64,000 bases of DNA, taken from contig NZ_CP035088.1 in assembly GCF_004786035.1 (NCBI RefSeq), positions 6,285,001 to 6,349,000 of the forward strand, given 5' to 3'. The position numbers and the translations under genes are program-made. This DNA comes from Pseudomonas viciae (GTDB taxonomy: Bacteria; Pseudomonadota; Gammaproteobacteria; Pseudomonadales; Pseudomonadaceae). Under the pieces are notes generated by a model. The model did no database searches, had not been told where the DNA came from, and worked only from the letters and a program-made list of their open reading frames with translations. This document shows positions 1 to 9,402 of the stretch, piece after piece (position 1 is the stretch's first letter; the number at the start of each line of letters is the position of its first letter).

Positions 1-30
1 CGCGAATGCAGGCGACTCGGTCTAGCTGAC

Positions 31-459
31 TTAGTGAAAAGCCCCCCGCTTCTGCGCATTACGAATCGAAACCTGATCGTTCAGCGTCCAGAAGTCATAC
101 AACACCCCCAGGAAAAACACCCCGCCAGTCAGCAGGTAAAGGATCCCACTGAGCCATTTACCCTGATACATGCGATGCACGCCCAGCACACCGAGAAACG
201 TCAGCAAGATCCACGCAACGGTGTATTCAATAGGGCCAGGGGTAAAACGCAGGTCCGCTTCGCGATCCATGGCCGGGATCAGGAACAGGTCGATCAGCCA
301 GCCGATACCCAACAGGCCGAAGGTGAAGAACCAGATCGTACCGGTGACTGGCTTGCCGTAATAGAAGCGGTGAGCCCCGGTAAAACCGAAAATCCACAGC
401 AAGTAGCCAATGAATTTGCTGTGGGTATCGCGGGTTACGTCCTGCTGATAGCTGTTCAT
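31..459 (-). CDS. Membrane protein with two tandem TM2 domains
   Basis: The 142-residue product contains two successive TM2-type units. The first, about residues 15-65, has the GAHRFYYGK turn between two hydrophobic helices. The second, about residues 79-125, repeats the design with GVHRMYQGK and ends in YDFWTL. TM2 proteins are small inner-membrane proteins of unknown biochemical role. I chose the ATG at 459 because an AAGAGG ribosome binding site lies just before it and the TM2 homology begins soon after; an upstream in-frame extension to 609 has no recognisable sequence. The 30 bases after the stop hold nothing I can identify. Confidence 0.85.
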   Translation of the reverse strand: MNSYQQDVTRDTHSKFIGYLLWIFGFTGAHRFYYGKPVTGTIWFFTFGLLGIGWLIDLFLIPAMDREADLRFTPGPIEYTVAWILLTFLGVLGVHRMYQGKWLSGILYLLTGGVFFLGVLYDFWTLNDQVSIRNAQKRGAFH

Positions 460-709
460 GAATGGCCTCTTTTGCCTCGATAGATAAATTTGTTCAGATT
501 TTTTGTGACTTTTTTGTATCTCGCCGACAAGCGGTCCTGAGCGGCTTTGAACCAAGCAAACCCCCGTGGGGTCGGGGTTCTGTCGGACAATCGGAGCAAT
601 TTGTCGCAATTATGCTGGGTTGGCGCCGGGTTTCGAATCGACAAACGGCCTCAGGAACGCGAAAAAAGCTGTTATAAAGTTGCGCGCTAACCTTTAAGAG
701 CCCTGCCTA

Positions 710-1321
710 ATGCGTCCATTTTTCAAGACATGGCTGACCATTTGCCTATTAATGCCACTGGCCGCCCACGCCACTAATCGTGAGCAACGTCTTCCTAACG
801 TCAACGGCTACACCCCCAAATCCCATGTTTCTGCTCCTGCGAGCAAGAACAAGCAAAACGTCCAGCGCTTGAGCACGACTAACAGCAAGCTGGTTCCGCC
901 CATGGCGACCAAAGCGAGCAGCAACGTGCTGAGCCGTGCCGTGAATGTACTCGGCACACCTTATCGTTGGGGCGGCAGTAGCCCAAGTAAAGGTTTCGAT
1001 TGCAGCGGATTGGTGAAGTACGCCTTCAACGACGCCACATTCGACCTGCCACGCACTTCCAATGCGATGGCCTCCGGTCACGGCGAGAAAGTCGATCGCA
1101 AGGACCTCAAGCCCGGCGACCTGATTTTCTTCAAGCTCAAGAGCCGCCGGGTCAACCATGTGGCTATTTACCTGGGCAACGACCGCTTCATCCACGCCCC
1201 GCGCCGTGGCAAGTCGGTGAGCATCGACACCTTGAACAAACCGTACTGGAACACCCATTACGTGGTTGCCAAGCGGGTTCTGCCGAAAGAACCGGGTGGG
1301 CTGCGGGTGGTTCAGCGCTGA
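710..1321 (+). CDS. NlpC/P60 family C40 endopeptidase (peptidoglycan hydrolase)
   Basis: The 203-residue secreted protein has an N-terminal signal peptide (about residues 1-21), a basic, Ser/Lys-rich linker to about residue 70, and a C-terminal NlpC/P60 domain. The catalytic triad is visible as Cys98 in FDCSGLVKYAF, His150 in NHVAIYLG and His162 in FIHAP. Family members cleave the D-glutamyl-diaminopimelate bond in peptidoglycan stems in the periplasm. It is monocistronic and points toward the convergent pilT gene, with a REP pair between the two stops. Which NlpC/P60 paralogue it is cannot be decided from sequence alone. Confidence 0.9.
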   Translation: MRPFFKTWLTICLLMPLAAHATNREQRLPNVNGYTPKSHVSAPASKNKQNVQRLSTTNSKLVPPMATKASSNVLSRAVNVLGTPYRWGGSSPSKGFDCSGLVKYAFNDATFDLPRTSNAMASGHGEKVDRKDLKPGDLIFFKLKSRRVNHVAIYLGNDRFIHAPRRGKSVSIDTLNKPYWNTHYVVAKRVLPKEPGGLRVVQR

Positions 1322-1346
1322 TCCGGTATTTGTGTCGCTGCTGAGT

Positions 1347-1449
1347 GCCTCATCGCGAGCAAGCTCGCTCCCACATTTTATTTGCGGCGAACACAATTTC
1401 TGTGGTCACTGAAGATCGAGTGTGGGAGCGAGCTTGCTCGCGATGAGGC
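1347..1449. repeat. REP inverted pair (REPIN-like)
   Basis: Two REP copies in opposite orientation form perfect 29-bp arms at 1347-1375 and 1421-1449, around the core GTGGGAGCGAGCTTGCTCGC. The pair lies between the convergent stops of the NlpC/P60 gene and pilT, and could fold into one long hairpin in either transcript. Confidence 0.9.
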
Positions 1450-1467
1450 CTGCAAAAGCACCACCCT

Positions 1468-2502
1468 CTAGAAGTTATCCGGCGTACGCGCCCGCTCCCG
1501 GGCATGTTCGCGGCTGATCAAGCCTTTGGTCAGCAAATCCTTCAAACACATATCCAGCGTCTGCATCCCCAGCGAGCCGCCGGTCTGGATCGACGAGTAC
1601 ATCTGCGCCACTTTGTCTTCGCGGATCAGGTTCCGGATCGCCGAGGTCCCCAGCATGATTTCATGGGCCGCGATTCGGCCGCCGCCGATCTTCTTGACCA
1701 GCGTCTGGGAAATCACCGCCTGCAGCGATTCCGACAACATCGAGCGAACCATGGACTTCTCGTCACCCGGGAACACGTCCACCACCCGGTCGATGGTCTT
1801 GGCCGCCGACGTGGTGTGCAGGGTGCCGAACACCAGGTGGCCGGTTTCGGCGGCGGTCAGGGCCAGGCGGATCGTCTCCAGGTCGCGCATCTCCCCCACC
1901 AGAATCACGTCCGGGTCTTCCCGCAAGGCCGAGCGCAGGGCCGTGGAGAAGCTTTGGGTGTCGCGGTGCACTTCGCGCTGGTTGATCAGGCATTTGCGCG
2001 GTTCGTGAACGAATTCGATGGGGTCTTCGATGGTGAGGATGTGATGGTGCTTGTGGCTGTTCAAGTGGTCGATCATGGCCGCCAGGGTCGTGGACTTGCC
2101 TGACCCGGTCGGTCCGGTCACCAACACCAGCCCGCGGGGCGCTTCGGTCACTTTGCGAAACACTTCGCCCATCCCCAGGTCTTCCATGGTCAGGACTTTT
2201 GACGGGATGGTGCGAAACACCGCCCCGGCACCGCGATTCTGATTGAAGGCGTTGACCCGGAATCGCGCCACGCCCGGCACATCGAAGGAAAAATCGGTTT
2301 CCAGAAACTTCTCGTAATCCACCCGTTGCCGGTCGTTCATGATGTCGTAGATCAGCTCATGAACCTGCTTGTGATCCAGCGCCGGCAGGTTGATGCGCCG
2401 TACATCGCCATCGACACGGATCATCGGCGGCAACCCGGCGGACAGGTGCAGGTCCGACGCGCCCTGCTTGGCGCTGAACGCCAGTAACTCAGTGATATCC
2501 AT
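1468..2502 (-). CDS. pilT: Type IV pilus retraction ATPase PilT
   Basis: The 344-residue cytoplasmic hexameric ATPase depolymerises type IV pili and so drives twitching motility. It is nearly collinear with P. aeruginosa PilT. Visible motifs are Walker A GPTGSGKST at 130-138, the Walker B region VILVGEMRD ending near residue 207, the His box GTLHTT around His229, and the PilT-specific C-terminal AIRNLIRE motif at 288-295. I start at the ATG at 2502 (MDITELL), the conserved start, not four codons upstream. The paralogue pilU, which follows pilT in P. aeruginosa, is not next to it here. pilT diverges from yggS across about 50 bp. Confidence 0.97.
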   Translation of the reverse strand: MDITELLAFSAKQGASDLHLSAGLPPMIRVDGDVRRINLPALDHKQVHELIYDIMNDRQRVDYEKFLETDFSFDVPGVARFRVNAFNQNRGAGAVFRTIPSKVLTMEDLGMGEVFRKVTEAPRGLVLVTGPTGSGKSTTLAAMIDHLNSHKHHHILTIEDPIEFVHEPRKCLINQREVHRDTQSFSTALRSALREDPDVILVGEMRDLETIRLALTAAETGHLVFGTLHTTSAAKTIDRVVDVFPGDEKSMVRSMLSESLQAVISQTLVKKIGGGRIAAHEIMLGTSAIRNLIREDKVAQMYSSIQTGGSLGMQTLDMCLKDLLTKGLISREHARERARTPDNF

Positions 2503-2555
2503 AGCGCTCCTCAATTCCAGTAGAATGCCGCGAACCTCACCGCTGGCGCTTCTTT

Positions 2556-3236
2556 ATGTCCACGATAGCAGACAACATCGCTCAGGTTAGTTCGCGTATC
2601 CACGCTGCGGAGCAGGCCGCCCAGCGCGCTGAACACAGCGTCCAGCTGCTGGCCGTGAGCAAGACCAAGCCCGCCCAGGCCCTGCGCGAAGCCTATGCCG
2701 CCGGCCTGCGGGACTTTGGCGAGAACTATCTGCAAGAAGCCCTGGGTAAACAGGTCGAACTCACTGACCTGCCCTTGATCTGGCACTTCATCGGCCCCAT
2801 TCAATCGAACAAGACGCGCGCTATTGCCGAACATTTCGATTGGGTGCATTCCGTGGATCGCTTGAAAGTTGCACAACGCCTGTCCGAGCAACGCCCCGCC
2901 GAACTGCCACCGCTGAACATCTGTATCCAGGTCAATGTCAGCGGCGAAGCCAGCAAGTCCGGTTGCACACCCACGGACCTGCCTGCGCTGGCAAACGCCA
3001 TCAGCGCTCTGCCACGCCTGAAGCTGCGCGGGTTGATGGCGATTCCCGAGCCGACCGATGATCGTGCGGCCCAGGACGCAGCCTTCGCCGCCGTTCAACA
3101 GCTGCAAGCCAGCCTGGAGCTGCCATTGGACACACTGTCCATGGGCATGAGCCATGACCTCGAATCAGCTATTGCCCAGGGTGCCACTTGGGTGCGCATC
3201 GGTACGGCCCTGTTTGGCGCGCGCGACTATAGCTAA
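2556..3236 (+). CDS. yggS: PLP homeostasis protein, YggS/PROSC family
   Basis: The 226-residue alanine-racemase-fold protein binds pyridoxal 5-phosphate without a known catalytic reaction and buffers free PLP, with effects on amino-acid metabolism. The cofactor lysine is Lys36 in LLAVSKTKP. Other family signatures are GENYLQEA, WHFIGPIQSNK and, near the C terminus, SMGMSHDLESAI and VRIGTALFG. It is the first gene of a yggS-proC-yggT cluster, an order conserved in Pseudomonas. A TAGAAT hexamer at 2521-2526 may be its -10 element. The ribosome binding site is weak. Confidence 0.95.
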   Translation: MSTIADNIAQVSSRIHAAEQAAQRAEHSVQLLAVSKTKPAQALREAYAAGLRDFGENYLQEALGKQVELTDLPLIWHFIGPIQSNKTRAIAEHFDWVHSVDRLKVAQRLSEQRPAELPPLNICIQVNVSGEASKSGCTPTDLPALANAISALPRLKLRGLMAIPEPTDDRAAQDAAFAAVQQLQASLELPLDTLSMGMSHDLESAIAQGATWVRIGTALFGARDYS

Positions 3237-3272
3237 GCCATGCTGACCCCACTCTCTAATCAAGGACCTGTC

Positions 3273-4091
3273 ATGAGCAACACGCGTATTGCCTTCATTG
3301 GCGCCGGCAACATGGCCGCCAGCCTGATCGGCGGCCTGCGGGCCAAAGGCCTGGACGCTGCGCAGATCCGCGCCAGCGATCCGGGTGAAGAGACCCGCAC
3401 CCGGGTGAGCACCGAGCACGGCATCGAAACCTTCGCCGACAACGCCCAGGCCATCGACGGCGTGGATGTCATCGTGCTGGCGGTCAAGCCACAAGCGATG
3501 AAAACCGTGTGCGAAGCTCTGCGCCCGAGCCTCAAGCCCCATCAATTGGTGGTGTCGATTGCCGCTGGCATTACTTGCTCCAGCATGAGCAACTGGCTGG
3601 GCGAGCAACCGATCGTGCGCTGCATGCCCAACACCCCGGCGCTGCTGCGCCAGGGCGTCAGCGGGCTGTTCGCCACCGCACAGGTAAGCGCCGCACAACG
3701 CCAGCAGGCCGAAGAGTTGCTGTCGGCGGTGGGCCTGGCGCTGTGGCTGGAAACCGAGCAACAACTGGACGCCGTCACCGCCGTCTCCGGCTCCGGTCCA
3801 GCGTATTTCTTCCTGCTGATCGAAGCCATGACCGCCGCCGGCGAGAAACTCGGCCTGCCGCGGGACATCGCCGCCAAACTGACGTTGCAGACTGCTCTGG
3901 GCGCCGCGCACATGGCGGTGTCCAGCGACGTCGACGCGGCAGAGTTGCGCCGCCGCGTGACCTCGCCGGCCGGCACTACCGAAGCGGCTATCAAATCGTT
4001 CCAGGCCGGGGGCTTCGAAGCCCTGGTGGAAAAAGCACTCGGCGCCGCCGCGCACCGCTCGGCCGAAATGGCCGAACAACTGGGCCAATAA
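3273..4091 (+). CDS. proC: Pyrroline-5-carboxylate reductase
   Basis: The 272-residue cytoplasmic enzyme catalyses NAD(P)H reduction of 1-pyrroline-5-carboxylate to proline, the last step of proline synthesis. An N-terminal Rossmann motif FIGAGNMAASLIGG (residues 6-19) binds the nucleotide, and the C-terminal family signature SGSGPAYFFLLIEAM is present. The start at 3273 (MSNTRIAFIG) places the Rossmann strand at the very N terminus as in homologues; an upstream in-frame ATG at 3240 would add eleven non-conserved residues. It lies 36 bp after yggS and 10 bp before yggT. Confidence 0.96.
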   Translation: MSNTRIAFIGAGNMAASLIGGLRAKGLDAAQIRASDPGEETRTRVSTEHGIETFADNAQAIDGVDVIVLAVKPQAMKTVCEALRPSLKPHQLVVSIAAGITCSSMSNWLGEQPIVRCMPNTPALLRQGVSGLFATAQVSAAQRQQAEELLSAVGLALWLETEQQLDAVTAVSGSGPAYFFLLIEAMTAAGEKLGLPRDIAAKLTLQTALGAAHMAVSSDVDAAELRRRVTSPAGTTEAAIKSFQAGGFEALVEKALGAAAHRSAEMAEQLGQ

Positions 4092-4101
4092 GGAGCCATT
4101 C

Positions 4102-4692
4102 ATGATTGGATTGAATACTGCAGCGGTCTACGTGCTGCAAACCCTCGGCAGCCTGTACCTGCTGATCGTGCTGCTGCGCTTCGTGCTGCAACTGGTACGC
4201 GCCAACTTCTACAACCCGCTCTGCCAGTTCATCGTCAAGGCCACCCAGCCGCTGCTCAAGCCGCTGCGCCGGATCATCCCGAGCCTGTTCGGCCTGGACA
4301 TGTCGTCGCTGGTATTGGCAATCCTCGTGCAACTGGCGCTGATGGCCCTGACCCTGCTGCTGACCTACGGAACCACCGGCAACCCGCTGCAACTGCTGAT
4401 CTGGTCGCTCATTGGCGTGACCGCGCTGTTCCTGAAGATTTTCTTCTTCGCCCTGATTGTCAGCGTGATCCTGTCCTGGGTCTCGCCGGGCAGCCATAAC
4501 CCGGGCGCGGAACTGGTGAACCAGATCTGCGAGCCGGCCCTGGCGCCGTTCCGCCGCATCGTGCCGAACCTCGGCGGCCTGGATATCTCGCCGATCCTGG
4601 CGTTCATGGTGCTCAAGCTGATCGACATGCTGGTGATCAACAACCTGGCGGCAATGACCATGATGCCGGAAATCCTGCGCCTGCTGATCTGA
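4102..4692 (+). CDS. yggT: YggT family integral membrane protein
   Basis: The 196-residue hydrophobic protein has two repeats of the YGGT domain. Each is a pair of transmembrane helices with an Arg/Pro-rich loop: FYNPLCQFIVKATQPLLKPLRRIIPS in the first, and WVSPGSHNP through PFRRIVPNLGGLDISP in the second. The biochemical role of the family is not settled; it has been linked to osmotic stress and to membrane-protein or division functions in other bacteria. It ends the yggS-proC-yggT cluster. A GGAG motif precedes its ATG. Confidence 0.9.
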   Translation: MIGLNTAAVYVLQTLGSLYLLIVLLRFVLQLVRANFYNPLCQFIVKATQPLLKPLRRIIPSLFGLDMSSLVLAILVQLALMALTLLLTYGTTGNPLQLLIWSLIGVTALFLKIFFFALIVSVILSWVSPGSHNPGAELVNQICEPALAPFRRIVPNLGGLDISPILAFMVLKLIDMLVINNLAAMTMMPEILRLLI

Positions 4693-4726
4693 CCCGACAC
4701 CGGCCTGATCAGTCAGCACCGATCTC

Positions 4727-4812
4727 TGTGGGAGCAAAGCTTGCTCGCGAAACAGGCACCTCGGTCCCTGAAAGACCGCATCGTCCTCATCGCGGGCAAG
4801 CCTTGCTCCCAC
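4727..4812. repeat. REP inverted pair
   Basis: The two elements are GTGGGAGCAAAGCTTGCTCG-type (4727-4750) and its degenerate reverse complement (4790-4812). They fill the gap between yggT and metX, downstream of the yggT stop. Confidence 0.85.
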
Positions 4813-4909
4813 GGGGTTTGCGCCGGGCGGACAATCAGCGCCGCCCGTTGCTTGCCGCTAGCCACAGCGGTCTTTAGACTTACGCCTCATTTCAACGCGA
4901 GCAGGGTCG

Positions 4910-6049
4910 ATGCCAGCTGCCTTTCCCCCCGATTCCGTTGGTCTGGTGACGCCGCAAATGGCGCATTTCAGCGAGCCCCTGGCCCTGGCCTGCGGCCGTT
5001 CGTTGCCAGCCTATGACCTGATCTACGAAACCTACGGTACGCTCAATGCCACGGCGAGCAACGCCGTGCTGATTTGCCACGCCTTGTCGGGGCATCACCA
5101 CGCCGCCGGCTACCACAGCGTCGACGACCGAAAACCCGGCTGGTGGGACAGTTGCATCGGCCCCGGCAAGCCCATCGACACCAACAAGTTCTTCGTGGTC
5201 AGCCTGAACAACCTCGGCGGCTGCAACGGGTCCACCGGTCCCAGCAGCCTCAATCCGGACACCGGCAAGCCCTTCGGCGCCGACTTCCCGGTGCTGACGG
5301 TCGAAGACTGGGTCCACAGCCAGGCGCGCCTGGCCGATCGCCTCGGTATCGGCCAATGGGCAGCGGTGATCGGCGGCAGCCTGGGCGGCATGCAGGCCCT
5401 GCAATGGACCATCACCTACCCGGACCGCGTGCGCCATTGCCTGGCAATCGCCTCGGCGCCCAAGCTGTCGGCGCAGAACATCGCCTTCAACGAAGTGGCG
5501 CGCCAAGCGATTCTCACTGACCCCGAATTCCATGGCGGTTCGTTCCAGGAACACGGCGTCATCCCCAAGCGCGGGCTGATGCTGGCGCGGATGGTCGGGC
5601 ACATCACCTACCTGTCCGACGACTCCATGGGCGAAAAATTCGGCCGTGGCCTCAAGAGCGAAAAGCTCAACTACGACTTCCACAGCGTCGAGTTCCAGGT
5701 CGAGAGCTACCTGCGCTATCAGGGCGAAGAGTTCTCCGGGCGTTTCGACGCCAACACCTACCTGCTGATGACCAAGGCACTGGACTACTTCGATCCGGCA
5801 GCGAACTTCGACGATAACCTGGCGAAAACCTTCGCCGGCGCCACGGCCAAGTTCTGCGTGATGTCGTTCACCACCGACTGGCGCTTCTCCCCGGCGCGCT
5901 CGCGGGAACTGGTGGATGCACTGATGGCCGCGCGCAAGGACGTCTGCTACCTGGAGATCGACGCGCCCCAGGGCCACGACGCCTTTTTGATCCCGATCCC
6001 GCGCTACCTGCAGGCGTTCGGCAACTACATGAACCGTATAACCCTGTGA
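4910..6049 (+). CDS. metX: Homoserine O-acyltransferase MetX (probably succinyl-specific)
   Basis: The 379-residue alpha/beta-hydrolase acylates homoserine, committing it to methionine synthesis. The nucleophile Ser157 sits in GGSLGGMQ, with Asp323 (TTDWRF) and His356 (QGHDAFL) completing the triad. Early signatures are [17 protein letters not shown] and [12 protein letters not shown]. Pseudomonas MetX proteins have been characterised as succinyltransferases (MetXS) despite their acetyltransferase-like fold, so succinyl-CoA is the likelier donor; this is knowledge of the family, not read from residues here. metW follows after 7 bp, the standard proteobacterial metX-metW pair. Confidence 0.95.
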   Translation: MPAAFPPDSVGLVTPQMAHFSEPLALACGRSLPAYDLIYETYGTLNATASNAVLICHALSGHHHAAGYHSVDDRKPGWWDSCIGPGKPIDTNKFFVVSLNNLGGCNGSTGPSSLNPDTGKPFGADFPVLTVEDWVHSQARLADRLGIGQWAAVIGGSLGGMQALQWTITYPDRVRHCLAIASAPKLSAQNIAFNEVARQAILTDPEFHGGSFQEHGVIPKRGLMLARMVGHITYLSDDSMGEKFGRGLKSEKLNYDFHSVEFQVESYLRYQGEEFSGRFDANTYLLMTKALDYFDPAANFDDNLAKTFAGATAKFCVMSFTTDWRFSPARSRELVDALMAARKDVCYLEIDAPQGHDAFLIPIPRYLQAFGNYMNRITL

Positions 6050-6056
6050 GGACGCC

Positions 6057-6677
6057 ATGAGAGCCGATCTGGACATCATCCAGGAATGGATCCCCGCTGG
6101 CAGCCGCGTGCTCGACCTGGGCTGCGGCAACGGCGAACTGCTGACCTGGCTGCGGGACAACAAGCAAGTCACCGGCTACGGCCTGGAGAACGACCCGGAC
6201 AACATCGCCGAGTGCGTGGCCAAGGGCATCAACGTGATCGAGCAGGACCTGGACAAGGGCCTGGGCAACTTCGCCAGCAACAGCTTCGACGTCGTGGTCA
6301 TGACACAGGCGCTGCAAGCGGTGCACTACCCGGACAAGATCCTCGACGAAATGCTGCGGGTCGGGCGCCAGTGCATCATCACCTTCCCCAATTTCGGGCA
6401 TTGGCGTTGCCGCTGGTACCTGGCGAGCAAGGGCCGCATGCCGGTGTCGGATTTCCTGCCCTACACCTGGTACAACACGCCGAACATCCACTTCTGTACC
6501 TTCGAGGATTTCGAAGCGCTGTGCCGCGAACGCGAGGCCAAGGTCATTGATCGCCTGGCGGTGGACCAGCAACACCGCCATGGGTGGGCCAGCAAGCTAT
6601 GGCCTAATCTGTTAGGTGAAATAGGCATCTATCGGGTCAGCAGCCCAGGCCTTGCCGATCATCAGGTCGCGGTATGA
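6057..6677 (+). CDS. metW: Methionine biosynthesis protein MetW
   Basis: The 206-residue protein has a class I SAM-methyltransferase fold with motif I RVLDLGCGNGELL near residues 18-30. MetW co-occurs with MetX, and in several proteobacteria it is needed together with MetX for full homoserine acyltransferase activity; a methyl-transfer reaction is not established. The 7-bp spacing after metX indicates coupled expression. The DUF4426 gene starts 25 bp after its stop, so the transcript probably continues into rdgB and hemW. Confidence 0.94.
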   Translation: MRADLDIIQEWIPAGSRVLDLGCGNGELLTWLRDNKQVTGYGLENDPDNIAECVAKGINVIEQDLDKGLGNFASNSFDVVVMTQALQAVHYPDKILDEMLRVGRQCIITFPNFGHWRCRWYLASKGRMPVSDFLPYTWYNTPNIHFCTFEDFEALCREREAKVIDRLAVDQQHRHGWASKLWPNLLGEIGIYRVSSPGLADHQVAV

Positions 6678-6702
6678 AGCCCGGCCGAACCAGGAGCACG
6701 AC

Positions 6703-7137
6703 ATGAAACGTCTAGCGTTGTTTCTCATCACCGCCTGCCTGAGCGTTGGCGCCATGGCCGCCGATGTCATCAAGGGCGAACGCAAGGAAGTGTTCGGTGA
6801 CATCACCGTGCACTACAACACCTTCAATTCCACCTTCCTGACGCCGGACATCGCCAAGGCCGCCGAACTGATCCGCAGCAAGGAACAGGGCGTGATCAAC
6901 GTCTCGGTACTCAAGGACGGCAAACCGTTGATGGCCCAGGTCAGCGGCACGGTCAAAGACCTCACCAGCCAGAGCGTCCCACTGAAATTCAAGCAAGTGA
7001 CCGAACAAGGCGCGATCTACTACATCGCCCAGTACCCGGTACCCCAGCAGGAAACCCGGACCTTCGAGATCAAAGTGCAAGTGGGCGACAAGCTCAACAC
7101 CATCAACTTCAACCAGGAACTGTTCCCGGGCCAATGA
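6703..7137 (+). CDS. Periplasmic DUF4426 protein
   Basis: The 144-residue protein starts with a clear Sec signal peptide ([20 protein letters not shown]). The rest has mostly beta-strand character and contains the family pattern [21 protein letters not shown]. The function of DUF4426 proteins is unknown. I start at the ATG at 6703, preceded by AGGAG, because it puts the signal peptide at the N terminus; an ATG at 6652 would bury it and overlap metW. Its stop overlaps the rdgB start by 4 bp (ATGA), so the two are translationally coupled. Confidence 0.88.
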   Translation: MKRLALFLITACLSVGAMAADVIKGERKEVFGDITVHYNTFNSTFLTPDIAKAAELIRSKEQGVINVSVLKDGKPLMAQVSGTVKDLTSQSVPLKFKQVTEQGAIYYIAQYPVPQQETRTFEIKVQVGDKLNTINFNQELFPGQ

Positions 7138-7730
7138 TCAACTTTACCCAACTCGTATTGGCCAGCCACAACGCCGGCAAGCTCAAGGAACTCCAGGCCA
7201 TGCTCGGCGGCTCGGTGCAGCTGCGTTCGATTGGTGAGTTCAGCCAGGTGGAACCGGAAGAGACCGGCCTGTCGTTCGTCGAGAACGCCATCCTCAAGGC
7301 CCGCAATGCCGCGCGCATCTCCGGCCTGCCGGCGCTGGCCGACGATTCCGGGCTGGCGGTGGATTTTCTCGGCGGCGCGCCGGGCATCTATTCGGCCCGC
7401 TACGCGGACGGCAAAGGTGACGCAGCGAACAACACCAAGCTGCTCGAAGCCCTCAAGGACGTGCCGGAAGCCGAGCGCGGCGCGCAGTTCGTTTGCGTCC
7501 TGGCCCTGGTCCGTCATGCCGACGATCCGCTGCCGATCCTCTGCGAAGGCTTGTGGCACGGGCGTATTCTCACCGAGGCCAGCGGCGAGCACGGTTTCGG
7601 CTATGACCCGCTGTTCTGGGTGCCGGAGCGCAACTGCTCCAGTGCCGAGCTGGGCCCGGTGGAAAAAAACCAGCTGAGCCACCGCGCCCGCGCCATGGTG
7701 CTGCTGCGTCAACGCCTGGGCCTGCAATGA
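7134..7730 (+). CDS. rdgB: XTP/dITP/ITP pyrophosphatase (HAM1 family)
   Basis: The 198-residue enzyme hydrolyses non-canonical purine triphosphates (dITP, XTP) to monophosphates and so prevents their incorporation into DNA. The N-terminal [10 protein letters not shown] (residues 11-20), the acidic block [18 protein letters not shown], the ADDSGLAVD metal site, and the C-terminal GHGRI-like region followed by [11 protein letters not shown] and LSHRARAM are all characteristic. It overlaps the genes on both sides by 4 bp (ATGA), giving the conserved DUF4426-rdgB-hemW block. Confidence 0.96.
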   Translation: MINFTQLVLASHNAGKLKELQAMLGGSVQLRSIGEFSQVEPEETGLSFVENAILKARNAARISGLPALADDSGLAVDFLGGAPGIYSARYADGKGDAANNTKLLEALKDVPEAERGAQFVCVLALVRHADDPLPILCEGLWHGRILTEASGEHGFGYDPLFWVPERNCSSAELGPVEKNQLSHRARAMVLLRQRLGLQ

Positions 7731-8926
7731 TCGATGAGTCCCCCGCACCTCTGATTCATGGCGGTGCGCAAACCCCTCGGGCGCCACTACCGGTGCTGCC
7801 GCCCCTGGCGTTGTACATCCACATCCCGTGGTGCGTGCGCAAATGCCCGTATTGCGATTTCAACTCCCACACCGCAAGCCCGCAACTGCCGGAAGAGGAA
7901 TACGTTGACGCCTTGCTCGCCGACCTCGACCAGGACCTGCACGCCGTGTATGGCCGGCAGCTGAGCTCGATCTTTTTCGGCGGCGGCACACCCAGCCTGT
8001 TCAGCGCCCAGGCTCTGGGCCGACTGCTCAAGGGCGTCGAGGGGCGCGTACCGTTCGCCCATGACATCGAAATCACCCTGGAAGCCAACCCCGGCACCTT
8101 CGAGCAAGAAAAGTTCGTCGCTTACCGGGCCCTGGGCATCAATCGCCTGTCCATCGGCATCCAAAGCTTCCAGCAGGCCAAGCTCGAAGCCCTGGGCCGA
8201 ATCCATAACGGTGACGAGGCGGTGCGCGCCGCCGGTATGGCCCGTCAGGCCGGGTTCGATAACTTTAACCTGGACCTGATGCATGGCCTACCCGACCAGT
8301 CCCTCGACGATGCCTTGAGCGATCTGCGCCAAGCCATCGCCTTGAAGCCGACCCACCTGTCCTGGTACCAGCTGACGCTGGAGCCGAACACGGTGTTCTG
8401 GAACCAGCCGCCGACATTGCCGGAAGACGACACGCTGTGGGACATCCAGGAAGCCGGGCAAGCGTTGCTGGCCGAGCATGGCTACGCCCAATACGAAGTT
8501 TCGGCCTATGCCCAACCCGGGCGACCGGCGCGGCATAACCTCAATTACTGGAGTTTCGGCGACTTCATCGGCATCGGTGCCGGCGCCCACGGCAAGCTCA
8601 GCCATCCCGACGGGCGCATCGTACGCACCTGGAAGACTCGCCTGCCCAAGGACTACCTCAACCCGGCCAAACGTTTCCTGGCTGGCGAGAAAACCCTGGC
8701 CAATGAAGAGCTGCCTTTTGAGTTTTTGATGAATGCCCTGCGCCTGACTGAAGGTGTGGAAGCGCGGCTGTACCCGGAGCGCACCGGGCTGCCCCTGCAA
8801 AGCCTGGCCGAAGGCCGGCGCGAGGCCGAACAAAGCGGCTTGTTGCAGGTCGAACCGTCACGTCTGGCGGCCACCGAGCGTGGACAGCTGTTTCTCAACG
8901 ACTTGCTGCAGAAATTTTTGAGCTAA
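7727..8926 (+). CDS. hemW: Radical SAM heme chaperone HemW
   Basis: The 399-residue HemN-like radical SAM protein carries the cluster motif CVRKCPYC (Cys36, Cys40, Cys43) after a Pro-rich N terminus. [10 protein letters not shown] and the C-terminal HemN domain ([19 protein letters not shown]) are present. Proteins of this subgroup bind heme and act in its delivery to membrane targets; they are not oxygen-independent coproporphyrinogen oxidases, though often so annotated. It overlaps rdgB by 4 bp. DUF3392 follows after 21 bp with a good AAGGAA site. Confidence 0.93.
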   Translation: MIDESPAPLIHGGAQTPRAPLPVLPPLALYIHIPWCVRKCPYCDFNSHTASPQLPEEEYVDALLADLDQDLHAVYGRQLSSIFFGGGTPSLFSAQALGRLLKGVEGRVPFAHDIEITLEANPGTFEQEKFVAYRALGINRLSIGIQSFQQAKLEALGRIHNGDEAVRAAGMARQAGFDNFNLDLMHGLPDQSLDDALSDLRQAIALKPTHLSWYQLTLEPNTVFWNQPPTLPEDDTLWDIQEAGQALLAEHGYAQYEVSAYAQPGRPARHNLNYWSFGDFIGIGAGAHGKLSHPDGRIVRTWKTRLPKDYLNPAKRFLAGEKTLANEELPFEFLMNALRLTEGVEARLYPERTGLPLQSLAEGRREAEQSGLLQVEPSRLAATERGQLFLNDLLQKFLS

Positions 8927-8947
8927 TTACCCAAACAAGGAAATCGA

Positions 8948-9271
8948 ATGGATCTGGTACTCGACCTGCTCGCCACCGTGTCCCGCTGGAGCCGCAGCAA
9001 CCTGTCGGAAATCTCCCTGGCATTGGTGGGCTGCCTGCTGGTGCTGTTTGGCGCCGACATCAAGGGCTGGGTCGAACAACGCCTGGGCAGCATCGCCGGC
9101 GCCCTGCGCGTTCCGTTGATCGCCCTGCTGTGCATGATCGGCAGCGGCGCGGCCCTGATCTACGCCACGCCGTGGGTCGTTCGGGGCTTGAGCCAGTTCA
9201 ACAACTACAGCCTGGCGCCAGTGCTGTTGGTGGTGCTGGTGTTGATTGGTGTGGTGGCGGATCGGCGCTGA
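8948..9271 (+). CDS. DUF3392 inner-membrane protein
   Basis: The 107-residue protein has three hydrophobic segments at about residues 20-37, 53-76 and 88-103, and the pattern RWSRSNLSEISLALVGCLLV typical of DUF3392. No function is known. It sits directly downstream of hemW and probably shares its transcript, which then runs into a REP pair. Confidence 0.85.
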   Translation: MDLVLDLLATVSRWSRSNLSEISLALVGCLLVLFGADIKGWVEQRLGSIAGALRVPLIALLCMIGSGAALIYATPWVVRGLSQFNNYSLAPVLLVVLVLIGVVADRR

Positions 9272-9295
9272 TCCCACAGACACCACAAAACAAAT

Positions 9296-9383
9296 GTGGG
9301 AGCAAAGCTTGCTCGCGATGTAGGCAACTCGGGGTTGAAGTTGGTACCGAGGTGCTGCTATCGCGGGCAAGCCTTGCTCCCAC
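9296..9383. repeat. REP inverted pair
   Basis: The elements lie at 9296-9318 (plus orientation) and 9361-9383 (inverse). They occupy the gap between the convergent DUF3392 and trmB genes and may act as a bidirectional transcript end, since no conventional terminator is visible here. Confidence 0.85.
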
Positions 9384-9402
9384 AGTTTTTACCGCGTGAT
9401 GC

